64,000 nucleotides of DNA from Nautilus pompilius. Lineage: Eukaryota > Mollusca > Cephalopoda > Nautilida > Nautilidae. Each line of letters starts with the position of its first letter. The stretch's first letter is position 1. The position numbers and the translations under genes are program-made. This document shows positions 38,101 through 50,634 of this stretch, one piece after another. Below the pieces are notes generated by a model. That model had not been told where the DNA came from. It saw only the letters and a program-made list of their open reading frames with translations, and made no database searches. The stretch spans positions 310,001 to 374,000 of the forward strand of contig JACATO010002134.1 of assembly GCA_018389105.1 (NCBI GenBank). The letters are read 5' to 3'.

Positions 38101-38486
38101 CTGCTGTACTCGGGCCGAGGGGTATCCATATTGAGATGATGTAGCTTCTGAAAAGCTGTTCTCAAAACGAGAGACCTGATGAGCCCACAACGCAAGAAAC
38201 CTTCGTATAACGTTTGGGAGATGACTTTAACATGTAAATCGTTAATATATATATATATACACGAAAAACTCCTGAAGATTTAAATGCCTTTCTTTCGCTA
38301 CATAGAATGTAACAGTTTTTTTTTCCTTTAATCGTACACTTAGATACGTTTCTTTGGATCCCGCCACTGCTGTGAAAGTTACGTATTTTTTCCACCAGGG
38401 GAGAAGCGATACACAGAAGTTAAAAATGGCGGCTATGAGTCTTGACCAATATCTGGATTTCGCTGATTGAAATTTAACATCGCATA
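35119..38486. other. unassigned intergenic sequence
   Basis: No recognised gene in 3.4 kb. Contains (AAC)n at about 36997-37019, a poly-T at about 36126-36150 and a run of A near 37033-37049. A 147-codon forward frame at 37138-37581 has no domain I know; a 141-codon frame at 37709-38134 is hydrophobic in part. Both lengths are within chance expectation for a window this size. Confidence 0.4.
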
Positions 38487-38509
38487 TTGAATATGCACGG
38501 ACACTCACT

Positions 38510-39003
38510 TGTCGATGAGAGTAGTGTAAGAGACGGAGTTTATCGTTTGGAAAGCTTGGAAACTACCTTCGCGACGGCTGCAATAGCTGTCGGTGAAAAC
38601 AACATCCAGGCGGTTGATAGATTGGCACGTGAAGATCGATGCATCACGCGGCGCGGGTTGATGGATCGTCTCGGTATCGGCGATCATGACGCAGAGATGA
38701 ATGTCGATTACCCTGGTTACTGTAAAGTTAAACGAATCTCGCAAGGGCCTCAAAACACCACAGGCCATTGGACGAATCAGATGGGCCTTGTGCTTCCGCA
38801 TCCTGCACACGGCCCAGATTTGGCATCCTCATCTCTTCAGTCCTCCGAAGGACGGTCCCCCCCCCACGAACAGCGCCGTGAGGGATGCTGTCCATCGACG
38901 GCTGCTTAACAAAACCACATCCTCTCACCATAACGATGTGCTGCCTTGGTTCTGCACACTAGTGAAAGCGTGTACAGACCGTGACGGTGACCATCTGGAA
39001 ATG
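38510..39003 (+). pseudogene. internally deleted mariner transposase relic
   Basis: The forward translation 38487-38770 contains NNIQAVDRLAREDRCITRRG and LMDRLGIG, matching the second helix-turn-helix of mariner transposases (a REDRRIT-RE-A--LGIS type motif). It then jumps to VLPHPAHGPDLASSSL (about 38788-38840), matching the VLPHPPYSPDLAPSD motif near the third catalytic aspartate. In the next frame HLFSPPKDGPP, AVRDAVHRRLL, VLPWFCTLVKAC and DGDHLEM follow the mariner C-terminus and end at a stop at 39003-39005. The first and second aspartates are removed by the internal deletion and the third is replaced. This leaves about 500 bp. Terminal repeats were not found. Confidence 0.7.
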
Positions 39004-39005
39004 TA

Positions 39006-41416
39006 ACTGTACAGAGAAAGCTTCTCCGGTGTTTCTGCTCAGCTTTTGTTAGTTAGCAGTCACGGAGAAATCCCACAGGAGGGCGTCACTTTAGGACATC
39101 TCTCGTGCTCTTTAGCGAAACAAGTCACCAGTTTGCTTTTAGCCGGACACCCTGCGATCTCACGTTAGTTCTGGAGAAGCACCTGGTGAAACACTACGCC
39201 AGATGTGCTGGGAAGTTTTGGAAACATTCCGAGTTGTCCGCTTTTACTCCGCGAAAAACATTGTCCGGTCATTCATTTGATCATCTTAATAAATATACAA
39301 TGTTAACGTTTGCAGAACGACCAATCACCGCCTGAATCTCTGTCTCCGTCCCCACATTTAAAATTTTGTTTTTTTTTTTTTGCTTTTCCGTACAAAAGCC
39401 AGGCCGTTATTCTGGCATCCCACGGAAGAGAGCACGTCCATGGTCTACATGTACGGGGGAGCGTCGTCTCTGGAAATGGGCCCCCAGAGAGTAAAGTCGG
39501 GTGTCTTTTAAATTAGCTGCTAGCGCCGAGGGCACCTGATTCTCGGTACACTGGCAGAACTGCATCTGGTTAGTCTGTACTCCGCACCGCCGTCGATCAT
39601 TTGCTGGCTGTAAGTGCCTTGCATTGAATAACTCTCCTGCTTAAGGGAGGAAGGAATAACTAAACAGCGTTGTTATGGACTTCCGGTCCCTCTCACTGCA
39701 CGCGCCTTGCACGGTGAAATGCCAAGAATTTCCTGTAGCTGTTGCAATTTTGACATCACTGAAACAGCTTAATACGTTACGGCTTTCGACTGGAGCCATT
39801 GATGACAAGTGGGAAACAAAGGCCGTCGTCAGCTCGCCTGGTATGATATACATATTCACAGGCCTCCTGTACTTTAGATGTCAGTATTCTTCACAGACAA
39901 GTGGAAAATCGGATCTGCTAAAATGTTGTCCCGGTTTCTGACTTGGCGTGTTCACAACCATCTGTCAAGCCGATGAATTCAGAAAGACGGCGTGAAACGG
40001 GTCCTGGCATCTATTGATAGACGTCTAGGTTACGTTGGATGCTTCTCCATCCCAGCTTGAGAAGTGCGGGAATGCACCGCGTTTGCCACCAGCCCCCCGA
40101 AGCCCCGATGAATTCGGACGTTAAACCTGTTGAGCATTTAAGGGAGGCTACTGATGGAAGAAATAAAAGGCAAACGGGGCACGACAAACCCTTTCAGAAA
40201 TAAACCAAAGAAGTGACTGCAAACTTTATGGAAAACCCTGTGACTAGATCACCGTTGATTATCTGATAGATTTCACGCCCGGACACCTGCAGAGGTGCGC
40301 GATGTCCTCCCACCAGACGCAGAAAATAACCGACCCGACATGTACTGCACTTTCACTGTGCGCAGATATTATGGTGTTCACTCTCCGAGGGCAGCCATCT
40401 GTAAGTAATCTGTTAAGTCAATAAGTTTAATTATTTCGAGTCATCCACCACGGTGAGTAAGACATCTCTTGGAAACAAACATAAAGCTCTCATCACTCAA
40501 CACCTCATTAAATTACTTCCAGCTTTTACTGATACTAGAGTCAAAGCGCCTTCCCCACCAGTCAACTATACTAATCCACTCAGTTATGAACACTTGGGCA
40601 TTAATGTTTTTCCGAAGAGTTTTGACACTTGCTCATAAAAACAAACTCCGGGCTGCTTTTCTTGGGCTCTTTGTCGCTGCTGGGCGGGCGGTTCCTAACT
40701 ATCTATGCCCAGTGTGGGGAAACGAAAACCTTCACTCTGACGGCATCTTAACTCTTTTGATACCAGAAATTCTAAAAAAAAACTAGACCGGGGGGATAAG
40801 GGAATGAGCAGATTCCATACTACAGAAATTGTTTCCCGGTTATTAGTTTCCCCGGGCTAGCATCGTGCAATTAAAAGAAGCAGTTTTTAGTTTAATCCGC
40901 TTAAGTCATTGAACAGATAACAATAACCCGTGTCGTTAAAAATATCACATATTCAAACGTGATCCGCTCATCGGAGCGTGAATTCTTTGACCTCAAGACT
41001 TTCACTCGCCCCTTGGCTCCTCTTCATACATTTCAAACAAGAAAAACATCCAATCGGAATCTCCTAAATAAGAGACCTGCCGTCTATAATTCAAGCTTTT
41101 AACCTCTTTTCTGACAGATTCCCTGACCCACGGCCTTCCCGATTAACGCGCTGAAATATATTGGAACAGTTCGAACTCTGGTCCTCGAGAATCCCTCGGA
41201 ACCCACAACAGCACAGGGTGGCGCGCTAGAACCACCGAACTGCTGAGACTGAAGGGCAGGGTTCGGGGAACCACTCTGAGATGGCTTCTTTTCGCTCTTC
41301 AACGCCAGCCAGCCCGCGTGAGTTTCCTCCTGCATCTAAAAATAAAAGAGTTCTCATAGATACTCCTGCTAGATCGATGGAAATCAGTGCACAGCGAGCT
41401 GACCTCAGGTTCCGGT
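39006..41416. other. unassigned intergenic sequence
   Basis: No gene recognised. Around 40080-40330 a forward reading KPVEHLREATDGRNKR loosely recalls the NPIEHLW motif of Tc1 transposases, but nothing near it supports this firmly. Poly-T at 39369-39381. Confidence 0.35.
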
Positions 41417-41423
41417 GTCTCTG

Positions 41424-41459
<36 letters not shown>

Positions 41460-41460
41460 G
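41417..41460. repeat. CT-CA compound microsatellite
   Basis: (CT)n passing directly into (CA)n. Confidence 0.95.
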
Positions 41461-42686
41461 AACGCCGCCTAGTGTTCCGGATCCAGATCTACGATAACGG
41501 TCTAGTGTAGCAGGAAGTCAGTAACAAGAAAGGCGCTATTAACACTAATAAATCAGCCTGTTTCCCGACGACTGAAGGAGGGAGACCCGCCAGGACACCT
41601 CTAACCTCACTGTGTTAAACGAGAAAGCAATACCGAGGACTTGAAAATGCATTCCCTAAGCCCTCATATCGCTCTAATCCCACGTGTTCAGCACATTGAC
41701 AACACACGTGCCGAAGTAGTCCTTCCGGGTTGGGCTGTAAGTAAGGTAAAACCATGTGCGGTATCCGGGGGGGGGTTGAAGAACGAATATTCATTATAAA
41801 CGACTTGCGGTGGTGGGATAAACGCGAGGCGGGAGGGAGGAGGTTCGATCGTCTAGGAGTCGTCTCCCTTCGGAAAGGACCGCAGTTCGGACGGGACAAG
41901 ACGAGAAGACACCGACAGCTGGTGAACCGATACCACCTACCGCACTTGGCTGCTGGGGACCGCGAACGAACCCGAACCGCTTCTGTTGACGCAGCAGTAT
42001 CGGATCACGTGTAGTACCACACGCTACGGATCCTCTGACGTAACTCGCGGCGCCGGGGCTTCAAACCTCCCACCTTAACAGGAAAGTCGGGCTCTTTATT
42101 AGCGATGTTCCCCGCCCGAGTGGTTAATCCGAGCATATAAGGTAACAGAAACGTGTCTGCCGTCCCCGATTACACACCCGCATGTCTCTGTAAACAACCT
42201 TTCCCAGAACGAGGTTTTAGGAGCTGCCCGATGACCTTCCCCTTTATCGACTGCGCGATTGGCGCGGACTTCGTAATAAACAAATGTGATGCTCAGCTCG
42301 ACAATGAAGACAAAATACATATGTCCGGCTCCTGGGCAGAGGCCGCGTTGAGGCGAGTATGTGCCGAGTAATAAATTGTGACCCGGCTACATTTATTACG
42401 TGGAACATTAATGGGATTGCAACCGCATTACTGTTAGTTATTTAATGGCGTGTGCCCATACACACGAGCGATTATTGTCGCTTCATGCCCTGACATTTAC
42501 TGTTGGCCGCCGGCATCGGGGGTTTCTCGCCTACCAGCTGGATGATTGTCGCGAGAGTATAGCCAAAGTTTCCTCCATGATTGCTTAACACGCACGGTAC
42601 ACAATTGGGCAGTCACCGCGTTATGTCCGACCGGTGTCGTGAAACGTCGAGAAGGCGGGAATAGTCAACACGCGGCGAATTCGAAC
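41461..42686. other. unassigned CpG-rich sequence
   Basis: About 41740-42300 is CpG-rich with overlapping frames on both strands and no recognisable domain. Nothing else seen. Confidence 0.4.
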
Positions 42687-42729
<43 letters not shown>

Positions 42730-42765
42730 TAATAATAATAATAATAATATCATTATTATTATATG
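42687..42765. repeat. AAT microsatellite ending in an ATT inversion
   Basis: (AAT)n over about 60 bp, one phase slip (ATATAATAAT), then ATCATTATTATTAT, so the 3' end can fold back on the repeat. Confidence 0.95.
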
Positions 42766-44909
42766 TAATGATAAACTATCTGTCATTAAAAAAGAGGAAA
42801 AGAAAAGTCATGGGCATATTTTCATTAATGGCGACTCTCATGGGGTCAAGTTGCAAGCCAAATACATAGACAGAGAGATAACTACCGTAATTTAGTATCG
42901 CAGTACATAAGAAAATTGGAGAAAATAAGTGAGTCTGCAAAAAATTTAGACGTAAAAATTGAAACCCACCGGTTGCAAGCTGTTGGTTTTTGGAATCTTC
43001 GCCTCGAGGCGTCGTGACAAGTAATAATATGTCCGCTGATACGAACTGTAGAAGAATTGGCTGATATGCCTTCGAAGCAAATTAAGAAATATCTGCTGTC
43101 GCAATCAACCGTCTGTTCTTCAGAATGCTGACTTTCGAGAGTAGAAGTGCCACTTACTGACAGAAATACAGCGTCCATACATCAGGGGAAAAGTTTCAGA
43201 CTTGGCAGGCAAACCTGTTTTAGTATTGATTCACAATGAAACTTTAAAATTGCCTAAGGTCGCTGGCTAGAATGCCACTGCTTATTAATTCGCAGTGGCT
43301 TTTGGCCAGTACAGTTTTCAGAGGATTTTTACAAAACTGATATTTAATGATAATACCGGAGTAAGAGTATTTAAAATTTTTTAAAATATTTTCATTCTGA
43401 GTATGCTAATTATGTGTTGTTTGCACCGTAAGCAACTGTTTCCATATAAATATTTAATTTGTTTGAATTTTAATATGATCGAAAAGAGGTATATCCTAGG
43501 TTTACTTTGATTAAATAAATGTATGTCACTAATATCTGTTCGTAAGAACTATGAAAGAAGTGATTTAATTGCGCGTTTCCTCCCGATATTCATGGAAACC
43601 CACGAGAACAGAAGACTTGCGATACCCACTTGAACTGTTCAGCTGTCCTCGTGAATACACCGGATGTGCGACCAAATAACTAGAAATGGTTTTTCGAAGA
43701 AACATCAAGCAAACAGCAAAAAGACGGGTAAGGGGAAAGATAAAACAAGATAGAAGAAAAACTACTACGCAGGTTTCCGAGAGCTGCAAGAGGGTAAAGA
43801 GGACATCATTGGTTCCCAGACAGTAAGAAATGTACTGCCCGACGGCCGGAAGAAACAACGCATTCAGCAGTGAGAGAAATGGCGCAAAATGGCTACAGTA
43901 TGAAAAGGGACGGTCAACTTGAGGAATAGTATATGTTACATGCATGGAAAATGAAAGTTTTACGTTGCTACTTTTCCCATAAATCATATCACTGAATCCA
44001 TTGGTCAGACACCACAAGGTTACTTTTCATCCTTAAAATGTTTTTCAGGTTTTGGAGGCTCTGGCATGGAGCTTGGTTTTACAGGGGCTACTCAAAGGTA
44101 AAAGAGGGCATCTGATTGGTTGGCGACAAAAACACTAATTAAAAAAAATAATAATAGATTTTTTTTTTGTAACTCTGATTATTCTCCACTTAATTATATT
44201 ACATTTATATTTAACTATTTAACTAACACAGGATTGTAAGCGAATATAAATCGCATTTAGACAAAACGTACACTAATATACTTACTGATATTCCAAAGCG
44301 GTTTGTGTAGCCCGTAGATTCCAGTGCCCAACGGTCTTATCCATCACTGAACGACACGTTGGAGATTAATATTTTCCCATTTATTTATACCTACTCAACT
44401 AAATCTACATCACTATACTGGAAACCCCCCCAAAGTTCTGGGAACGAAGTAAATGGGACCCTTAAATGGACATTTAAAGTTAGCACGACGAACGGAATAA
44501 ATGGTGATTAGATGAGAGACTTCACTTTCCAAAGTGACGGATTTCGTTCTTGTTTTATTTAATGTGCACGAGAGAATAAATTAATTTTGACCAACAGATT
44601 AAATAAGTCATTTTAATGAACAGAACAGCCTTTTAAATTGCCCACGCAAAGTGAAAGTAAAGTAATAGGTGGCTAGTTAAAGTATTAAAAAAACAGTGAT
44701 TATTAGTTGCAGAAATATTTTTTCTTGGAGATTCTGCTTCAAATCTATTAAAAGTGTAGTATGGGAAATACATACGGAAACACAGAGCACACAAAAGATA
44801 TATATATATATAAATAATGAGTAGTTGCAAATGAAGAGATGTATATAATACATGCACAATACATTTTTACAGTAAATATACAAAAGCAAGATGAATATGT
44901 TTACAGTGC
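42766..44909. other. unassigned AT-rich sequence
   Basis: No gene recognised. The longest frame, 43565-44017 reverse (150 codons), is hydrophobic in its middle (around LFTLLQLSETCVVVFLLSCF) but resembles no family I know, and its length is within chance expectation. (TA)n at about 44800-44812. Confidence 0.4.
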
Positions 44910-45560
44910 ATTAGTCTTTGCCATGTAAGCTCTGTGCACCATCTGGAGCATGACACCTTGTTTCCATGCTTCCATACAGGTAATCAATGTGTGGATGTGG
45001 AATTCTGTTCCAAATATAACCTCATTTAGCCTCAATGATGTTCATATTAGGATTCTGTGCAGGCTAAGACGCCTCTGTAAGTGTCCCATTAACTCTTCCA
45101 GATAACTTTCCACCACGGCGGCTGTGTGCTTGGGTGGGGGTCGCTGTCGTGTTGGAAAATGAATTTCCGCCCAGTGAGATGTTTTCCAGAAGGAATAGCG
45201 CGAAAGACGAGAACCTGCCTGTACCCGTCGGCAGTCAGAAGACCTTCGATTTATGCAAATCTCCGACGCCTCGGGCTGATATGTATTCCAACACTGGTAA
45301 TGATCTACCTACACGCTTCACAGTAGATATTATGCATTCACTGTTGTACTGTTTCCCCGTCACACCTTCAAACCGACTGCCGTTGATTATTGCCAGACAA
45401 TTCAAACTTGGACTCATATGTATGGAGCACCTTCTTCCAGGCTTCGTTGCCTCCATGCTTCATTTCAGCCTCTCGGGCAGCCGCGCATCCACTGCGACCC
45501 CTGTGCACTAATGTGTATCCAAACGTTAACCCCCGAACGTGCTCAGAGTCCTGCACACAA
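44910..45560 (-). pseudogene. Tc1-like transposase pseudogene (DD34E type)
   Basis: The reverse translation shows, in order: AWKKVLHTYESKFELSGNNQ (near 45440-45380), the first catalytic site, where the expected D of the TDES motif is Y; a VGI-isolated WGCIS-like stretch with stops; GLLTADGYRQVL and GKHLTGRKFIFQHDSDP (near 45150), with the second aspartate intact; a frameshift; KHTAAVVESYLEELMG; PAQNPNMNIIEAK (glutamate intact, codon 45031-45033); and RIPHPHIDYLYGSMETRCHA. At least two frameshifts and several stops separate these. Sequence beyond 45560 probably includes the N-terminal part but is too decayed to claim. No terminal repeats found. It is a different copy from the element at 27.7-29.2 kb: its terminal sequence and remaining residues differ. 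Confidence 0.82.
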
Positions 45561-47388
45561 CTCCTTGCCGAAATCTTCCGTAATCATTAGTCTTCACATC
45601 TAAAACTCTGATTCCTATACACTTGTCCCGCGATGTTTTCTTCCCAGGGTCCATAGTATTCACTACACCTTCACCACAATGCAACGATATCACTGCCCAT
45701 GCTATTTTTGCAGACGTGGCACTTTCTGATTGATTGCGTGACAACCAGTCGCAGTGTACTATACCAACACGTGACTGTAATTAGGGAGCATTTCATTTTT
45801 ACGCCTGAGATGCACATTCTATACTTGTCAGTTTATCCTCTGTTTCCAAAATTATCTCCAATACTTTATGTTGACAAATTTTTCTATATTATGTTCTTAA
45901 TTTTTACTTTAAACGTTTTGGTAAAGACGTGTGTGTGTTTTCATCGTTTTGCCTCCACCCTAATGTTCAAGTGGACTTTTCCCTTATGCCAGCTTCTGAA
46001 CTTGGCATAGATGTCAGACCGCGTCGCCATTCTTTGCCTCATGGATGCCATGCCCATATTTAGCATGTTTTGTTTTTTTTATCGCCGCAACGTAATATTC
46101 TGGTCTCTTTATGTATGCGCAATACTGTTACATCAACAAGTTCTCATTCCCAGGTTGTGTACTAAGTGCGTTCATGCGACCTGTTTATGCATTCCTGAAC
46201 CTCCGCGTCAACTGTTCTTGATTACTAACATAGCTCATCCTTACCTGACAGGTCATCCGCGGACGTCTGACTGTCACCGGTCACTGCTCCATACCTTTCC
46301 CTTCAGACCCGCCCACCTCCCTTTTTGACGGTACTGCTTTAAATTTCAAACTTAAGTTTGTCATCAGCTCCGTCTACAAAATGATCGCATTTCGTTCTCG
46401 AATTTTAAACTCCATCTTCGAGAATCTCCACTCATTACTGAACATTGCCGGCAGCTGCCGGTACTTTCAAAGACTGGCATTACCATAGCAATGAATAATC
46501 CACAAAAAAAAACAACAACTAAAGAAAGTATTCGGTTTCTTTGCTGCAGTTTATTTTCGACCTTGACCTTTATGAACCCACCAAGTAGAACTTGTCTTCG
46601 CTTTCTTTGCTGCTGGTGTTTCTCTAGGTACGCATCACCTCATTGCTTCCTATTTTTGTCTAGGCAGGCTTGCAGAGGATCCAGTCCCCTCCAACATGGA
46701 ACTATAATCTGCGCCCAACAGCGTGGGATCGATCGATCGCTTGCCCGGCCGCGTGAGAAGAGAAAATCGTTTGAAAAATCACTTCGCGAAGAATACAAAC
46801 AAAAGAATCCTTCAGGCGATTATCACTTCTAACGGTCAAGTGTAGAATTCCGAGATTAGAATTAATATCGAATAAACGTGTACACATTCCACCGTCTCAA
46901 AGTTTGTTGCCGGTAAGTAGCCGTCGCTGTCGTTTTGTTTTTCTGAAGATTTATTCCGAAACAGAACCTCGCACCTGCCGGCCTAGTGATCGTGTCCATC
47001 TTGTACACGACGTTTACCGGATATTTGCTGCCTCGTTAAAGACGTCACCCGTATTACATTCGATGACGCGGTGAGGGGAGCCGCTCGTTTAGAGATGGAC
47101 TTTGCCCTGCCGCCATTTTACTCGCGCTGGCGTATTTGTGGGAAATGGCCGCTGACCACGCGAGTTCTCGCTCTTCTCACACGAGAAACCTGTGAGGTTT
47201 TGAAGTTATTTACCGCGAAATATTTCACATTTTTTTTCTTCTTTCCCCGGCTGGGAGAAGCAAATGACAACAGTTTGGAAACAAAACATGAAACGATGCG
47301 GAAAACATTATTAAAAAAAGTGAAAGTGATAAAAAAAATAATTGAAAAGCAGCTGGTTAGTCACTAAACGTATACATTATTATAATTA
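45561..47388. other. unassigned sequence
   Basis: The first few hundred bases probably continue the Tc1 relic. Forward frames 45699-46010 and 46011-46328 are consecutive but show no known domain. Nothing else recognised; 47040-47180 is CpG-richer. Confidence 0.4.
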
Positions 47389-47396
47389 GTTGTATC

Positions 47397-48845
47397 CAGT
47401 GGCGGGTTTAGGCATAAGCTAAAACAAGCTGCGGCTTAGGGGGCCTCACAATTTCGCAAGGGGGCCTCGAAAATGTGAGAAGACGTGCAAAAATGTGTGA
47501 ACGAGGCCCGAAGAACTGCTACCTTGGTGCGGGAAAACACCATGACGGAAAAAAAAATCGCCATTAACCCTTTCCGCGGCGGTGTTACATTTCAGAAACA
47601 TCTATATTTTTTAGATGTGATTTAATTGTCAGTGCGAGCGGATAGGGGACCGTCCGGCAGAGATGTACAGAAATATTGAGAGCATGAACCTTCTCTATCT
47701 TTATATCGTTGTGCATAACATTAGTATACATTTTGTTGCGGCCGTGAAAACAACAACGTAAGTTTATTTCCATATATTTATTTTACTAATTAACTTAAAT
47801 AATTTAAATTTAGTGTTTAGCTTTCTTTTATAATGCTATTTGAATAATAGCAGGAAAAATCTAAAATATTAACGTTTTATTATAGTTACGTTTATTTATA
47901 TGGTATTCCCAAGATGGATCACTGTCGTAATAGCGTTGCCATATAGGATATTTTACATGAATTTTTGGAGGGTAGGCTTTCCATTCATGATATGTTTTAT
48001 TATACTTTATTTACTTATAAATTTATTTAAAAGGTACACTGAAGGAACTGTTTCCGAGTTTAGCATAGTAATAAATAAACTTGTAAACCTATGGGCTATA
48101 ACCTTATATTTTATACTATAATTTTGTTCAGTTAATTCAACCATCGCATAATTTAAGTTTAATAATAATGTATAATTATGTTTAATTGTCTTATGATGTT
48201 TCATTCATCTAGTGTTCCCTAATGTGGAAGCAATATTACGACTATTCTTATGTCTGATGGTAACAGATTGTTCAGGAGAAAGGTCATTTTCACAGCTAAA
48301 GAGAATAAAAAATGAACTGAGAACAACCGTGTCTCAAGAAAAACTGTCTGCACTTAGCATCATGTGCATATAAAGCGATAAGCTGCGTAGCATACCATCT
48401 GAGGACACAATTCCTGAATTTGTTTTTTGGAAATCAAGAAAGAAAATGTTTTAAGTTGTATCTAATATTATTTTTCTGATTTCGCAAACAAATTCATTAT
48501 TACTTATATTAATAAAAGTGATCCTGATTACTTATTTTGTCAGCATTTTGTATATATATTAATGTATGTTAAAATTATTTTAAAAATTAGATTTAAGTAT
48601 TGTTTCCAGGGTATACTATATTATATTCTATGATAGAGATCAAGCCAACCAAATGACAAATATGTGATCAGTAAATGCATTCATTTGAAAATAATTGGTA
48701 TTTTTCACTTTAAATGCCTTGCTATTATATAATTAAAAGGCATATATGTTTTCAATTTTTGTGAGACCTTCTGGTGTAATTTTTTAACAAGGGGCCTCCA
48801 AGCCTTATATAGCTTAAGGCCTCACCAAGTCTAAATCCGGCACTG
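47397..48845 (+). mobile_element. hAT-derived non-autonomous element with terminal repeats and 8-bp target duplication
   Basis: The left end CAGTGGCGGGTTTAG (47397) and the right end read in reverse, CAGTGCCGGATTTAG (48845), match at 13 of 15 positions. Both carry GGGGCCTC-type blocks just inside. The flanks are GTTGTATC (47389-47396) and GTTGTATT (48846-48853), an 8-bp duplication with one mismatch. Eight-bp duplications and CAGNG-type ends are typical of hAT transposons. At 1449 bp with only a C-terminal transposase fragment left, this is an internally deleted, non-autonomous copy. Confidence 0.9.
48197..48373 (+). pseudogene. hAT transposase C-terminal dimerisation domain fragment
   Basis: The forward frame ends at a TAA (48371-48373). 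It contains FPNVEAILRLFLCLMVTDCS, then GERSFSQLKRIKNELRTTVS and QEKLSALSIMCI, matching the hAT C-terminal dimerisation (Dimer_Tnp_hAT) motif: ERSFSKLK-IK--LRSTM-QERLS-LA-L-I. The frame is closed upstream by a TGA at 48194-48196; the catalytic region and zinc finger are not recognisable between here and the left end of the element. It sits in the forward orientation about 470 bp before the right terminal repeat. Confidence 0.88.
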
Positions 48846-48853
48846 GTTGTATT

Positions 48854-50357
48854 ATTAATTTTGTTGCCTTTTAGAATTTAAATTTTGAAATTCTAAGAAA
48901 ATAACATTTTACTGACAGTAATTCGTTCATTTTCCAGCAAATTTAATAGTTTCTTCCTGGTTTGTGATTAATAAAAAGATTCGAAAATTTATTTTACTGC
49001 TGAACATTTTCCTACCTCATCAGTTTAAAGCGCAAGTGTCCATAATTATTTCATATTTATGCAACATTTTAAAATAACCATTAATAAGATTTTAACTTCA
49101 TAGGATAAACATTTTGTAAAAGCGTGACTTCTGAGTAAAAGAGTTCCTTTCGGGGAGGCAACAAAAACTTTTCAAAAATATCTTTACGCTCAAATCGTAT
49201 GGTTATAGGAAGCCGTGTTGTTATCACCCATTAAGGGGCATTCCTCCAAAATTAGAGCAATCTCCAGCGACGTCAGCACAATCTCAGAGACCATTTCACT
49301 ACAAAGCGGAACCTTCCGTTTTGATGCCATGCAGTCGGCCTTCCCTATAAAACTTTAGCTAGGACTAAATGAATAGGAATAAGCTTCCGGAACACATCTG
49401 CCCAGAATACCATCGTAGGGCAAGCAGAAAATTACAGAAAAGTTAAGAAAATTCTAACGAGGCTGAGAACTCAATCTGATCCGTGACGAACCGGCGCCAG
49501 TAGCAGGAGATGTAGAGAGACTGTGAAGAGAAATTAATGTATTTATACAGACTTCCACCATCAACAGCAAACAAAAACAAACAAACGGCTCTGCTTCTGT
49601 TACTGTGTATATTTGGCATCGCCTTTTGCTGTTACTTTTCACTCTGCTAATTAAAATTTCGAAAACTCTGAGTGGACAAAAAAAACTGAGCACTAATGGC
49701 CAATGGCAATTCTTGTTTATAGTACTTTTAAATAAGGGTTTTTAGTTTAACGCTCTGAAGAGTGAATTTCAGTTCTTATCTCTGCCAACCCTCACACGCA
49801 CGGAGGCTCTACGGCCTCCATGTTTTATTTGGAAAAAGCATTTCCAGGATTAATTTATTCCGACCTGAAGCATCACGATTCCTTGTCAGCAAAACAGTCC
49901 CAATTCACAATTCAATTACGTAAAAACGATCAGGATTCGACGGCAGCTCGGCAGCGCTGTCAGGTGTTTTGTATTACTGGCTGTTGTTTTCGCATCCATT
50001 CCCGTATTTTTTTTCCTATCCTGTTGCCGGGGTGACAGGAAGGGTAATTTCATGTTCCGACGAATAGAATGGAGGAGAAGGACCGAGCCATTCCAGCTTC
50101 TTTTCATACAATCACAAAGAAAAGAATCGATATTTCAGATGCATGGAAGCATTCATTTGTAGGAATAAAAATGCTTTTCTCCATCCGATGATGATGATGA
50201 GGGTTAGGGTGGTGTTCTGTTCTCTGAGTCGTGTCCAGAGTGCTGGCTGGCTCCGTTGGTGGGAGAGATTCGGCCATTGGTGCGCGGGTTCGGGAACCAC
50301 GTTGATATAAGAAGTACGATTAATAACGATCTTAAAGTAACCTGCGCAGCGAATCTT
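48854..50357. other. unassigned intergenic sequence
   Basis: Nothing recognised. Confidence 0.45.
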
Positions 50358-50576
50358 CTCTCTCCATCTCTCTCCACCTCTCTCTCTGTACTGACGTCAC
50401 CTCTCTCTATGTACTGACGTCATATCTCTGTAGTGACGTCTCCCTGTCTGTACTGACGTCATATCTCTCTCCCTCTCTGTACTGACATCATCTCTCTATA
50501 GTGACGTCATATCTCTCTATGTACTGACGTCATATCTCTCTCCCTCTCTCTGTACTGACGTAATCTCTGTAGTGAC

Positions 50577-50634
<58 letters not shown>
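50358..50634. repeat. polypyrimidine array with six TGACGTCA octamers
   Basis: CTCTCT spacers alternate with GTACTGACGTCAYATCTCT and GTAGTGACGTCAT. I count six perfect TGACGTCA plus single TGACGTCT, TGACATCA and TGACGTAA variants. The array runs into an uninterrupted (CT)n of about 50 bp. It is related to the arrays at 22.1 and 34.3 kb. Confidence 0.95.

Noticed and set aside
40080-40330. KPVEHLREATDGRNKR as a Tc1 C-terminal motif
   Set aside because: Only one short stretch fits and neither the QHD-type site nor the C-terminal motif could be found beside it.
41150-41200. GTTCGAACTCTGGTCC as a B box of another SINE
   Set aside because: The flanking stem and A box are missing and the match to the consensus is weak.
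43565-44017. 150-codon hydrophobic reverse frame, considered as a membrane protein
   Set aside because: No family resemblance, no neighbouring exon, and a handful of frames of this length are expected by chance in six frames of 64 kb AT-rich DNA.
47560-47600. TTAACCCTTTCCGCGG as a possible piggyBac-type end inside the hAT element
   Set aside because: No matching inverted end or second TTAA with AAAGGG was found downstream.
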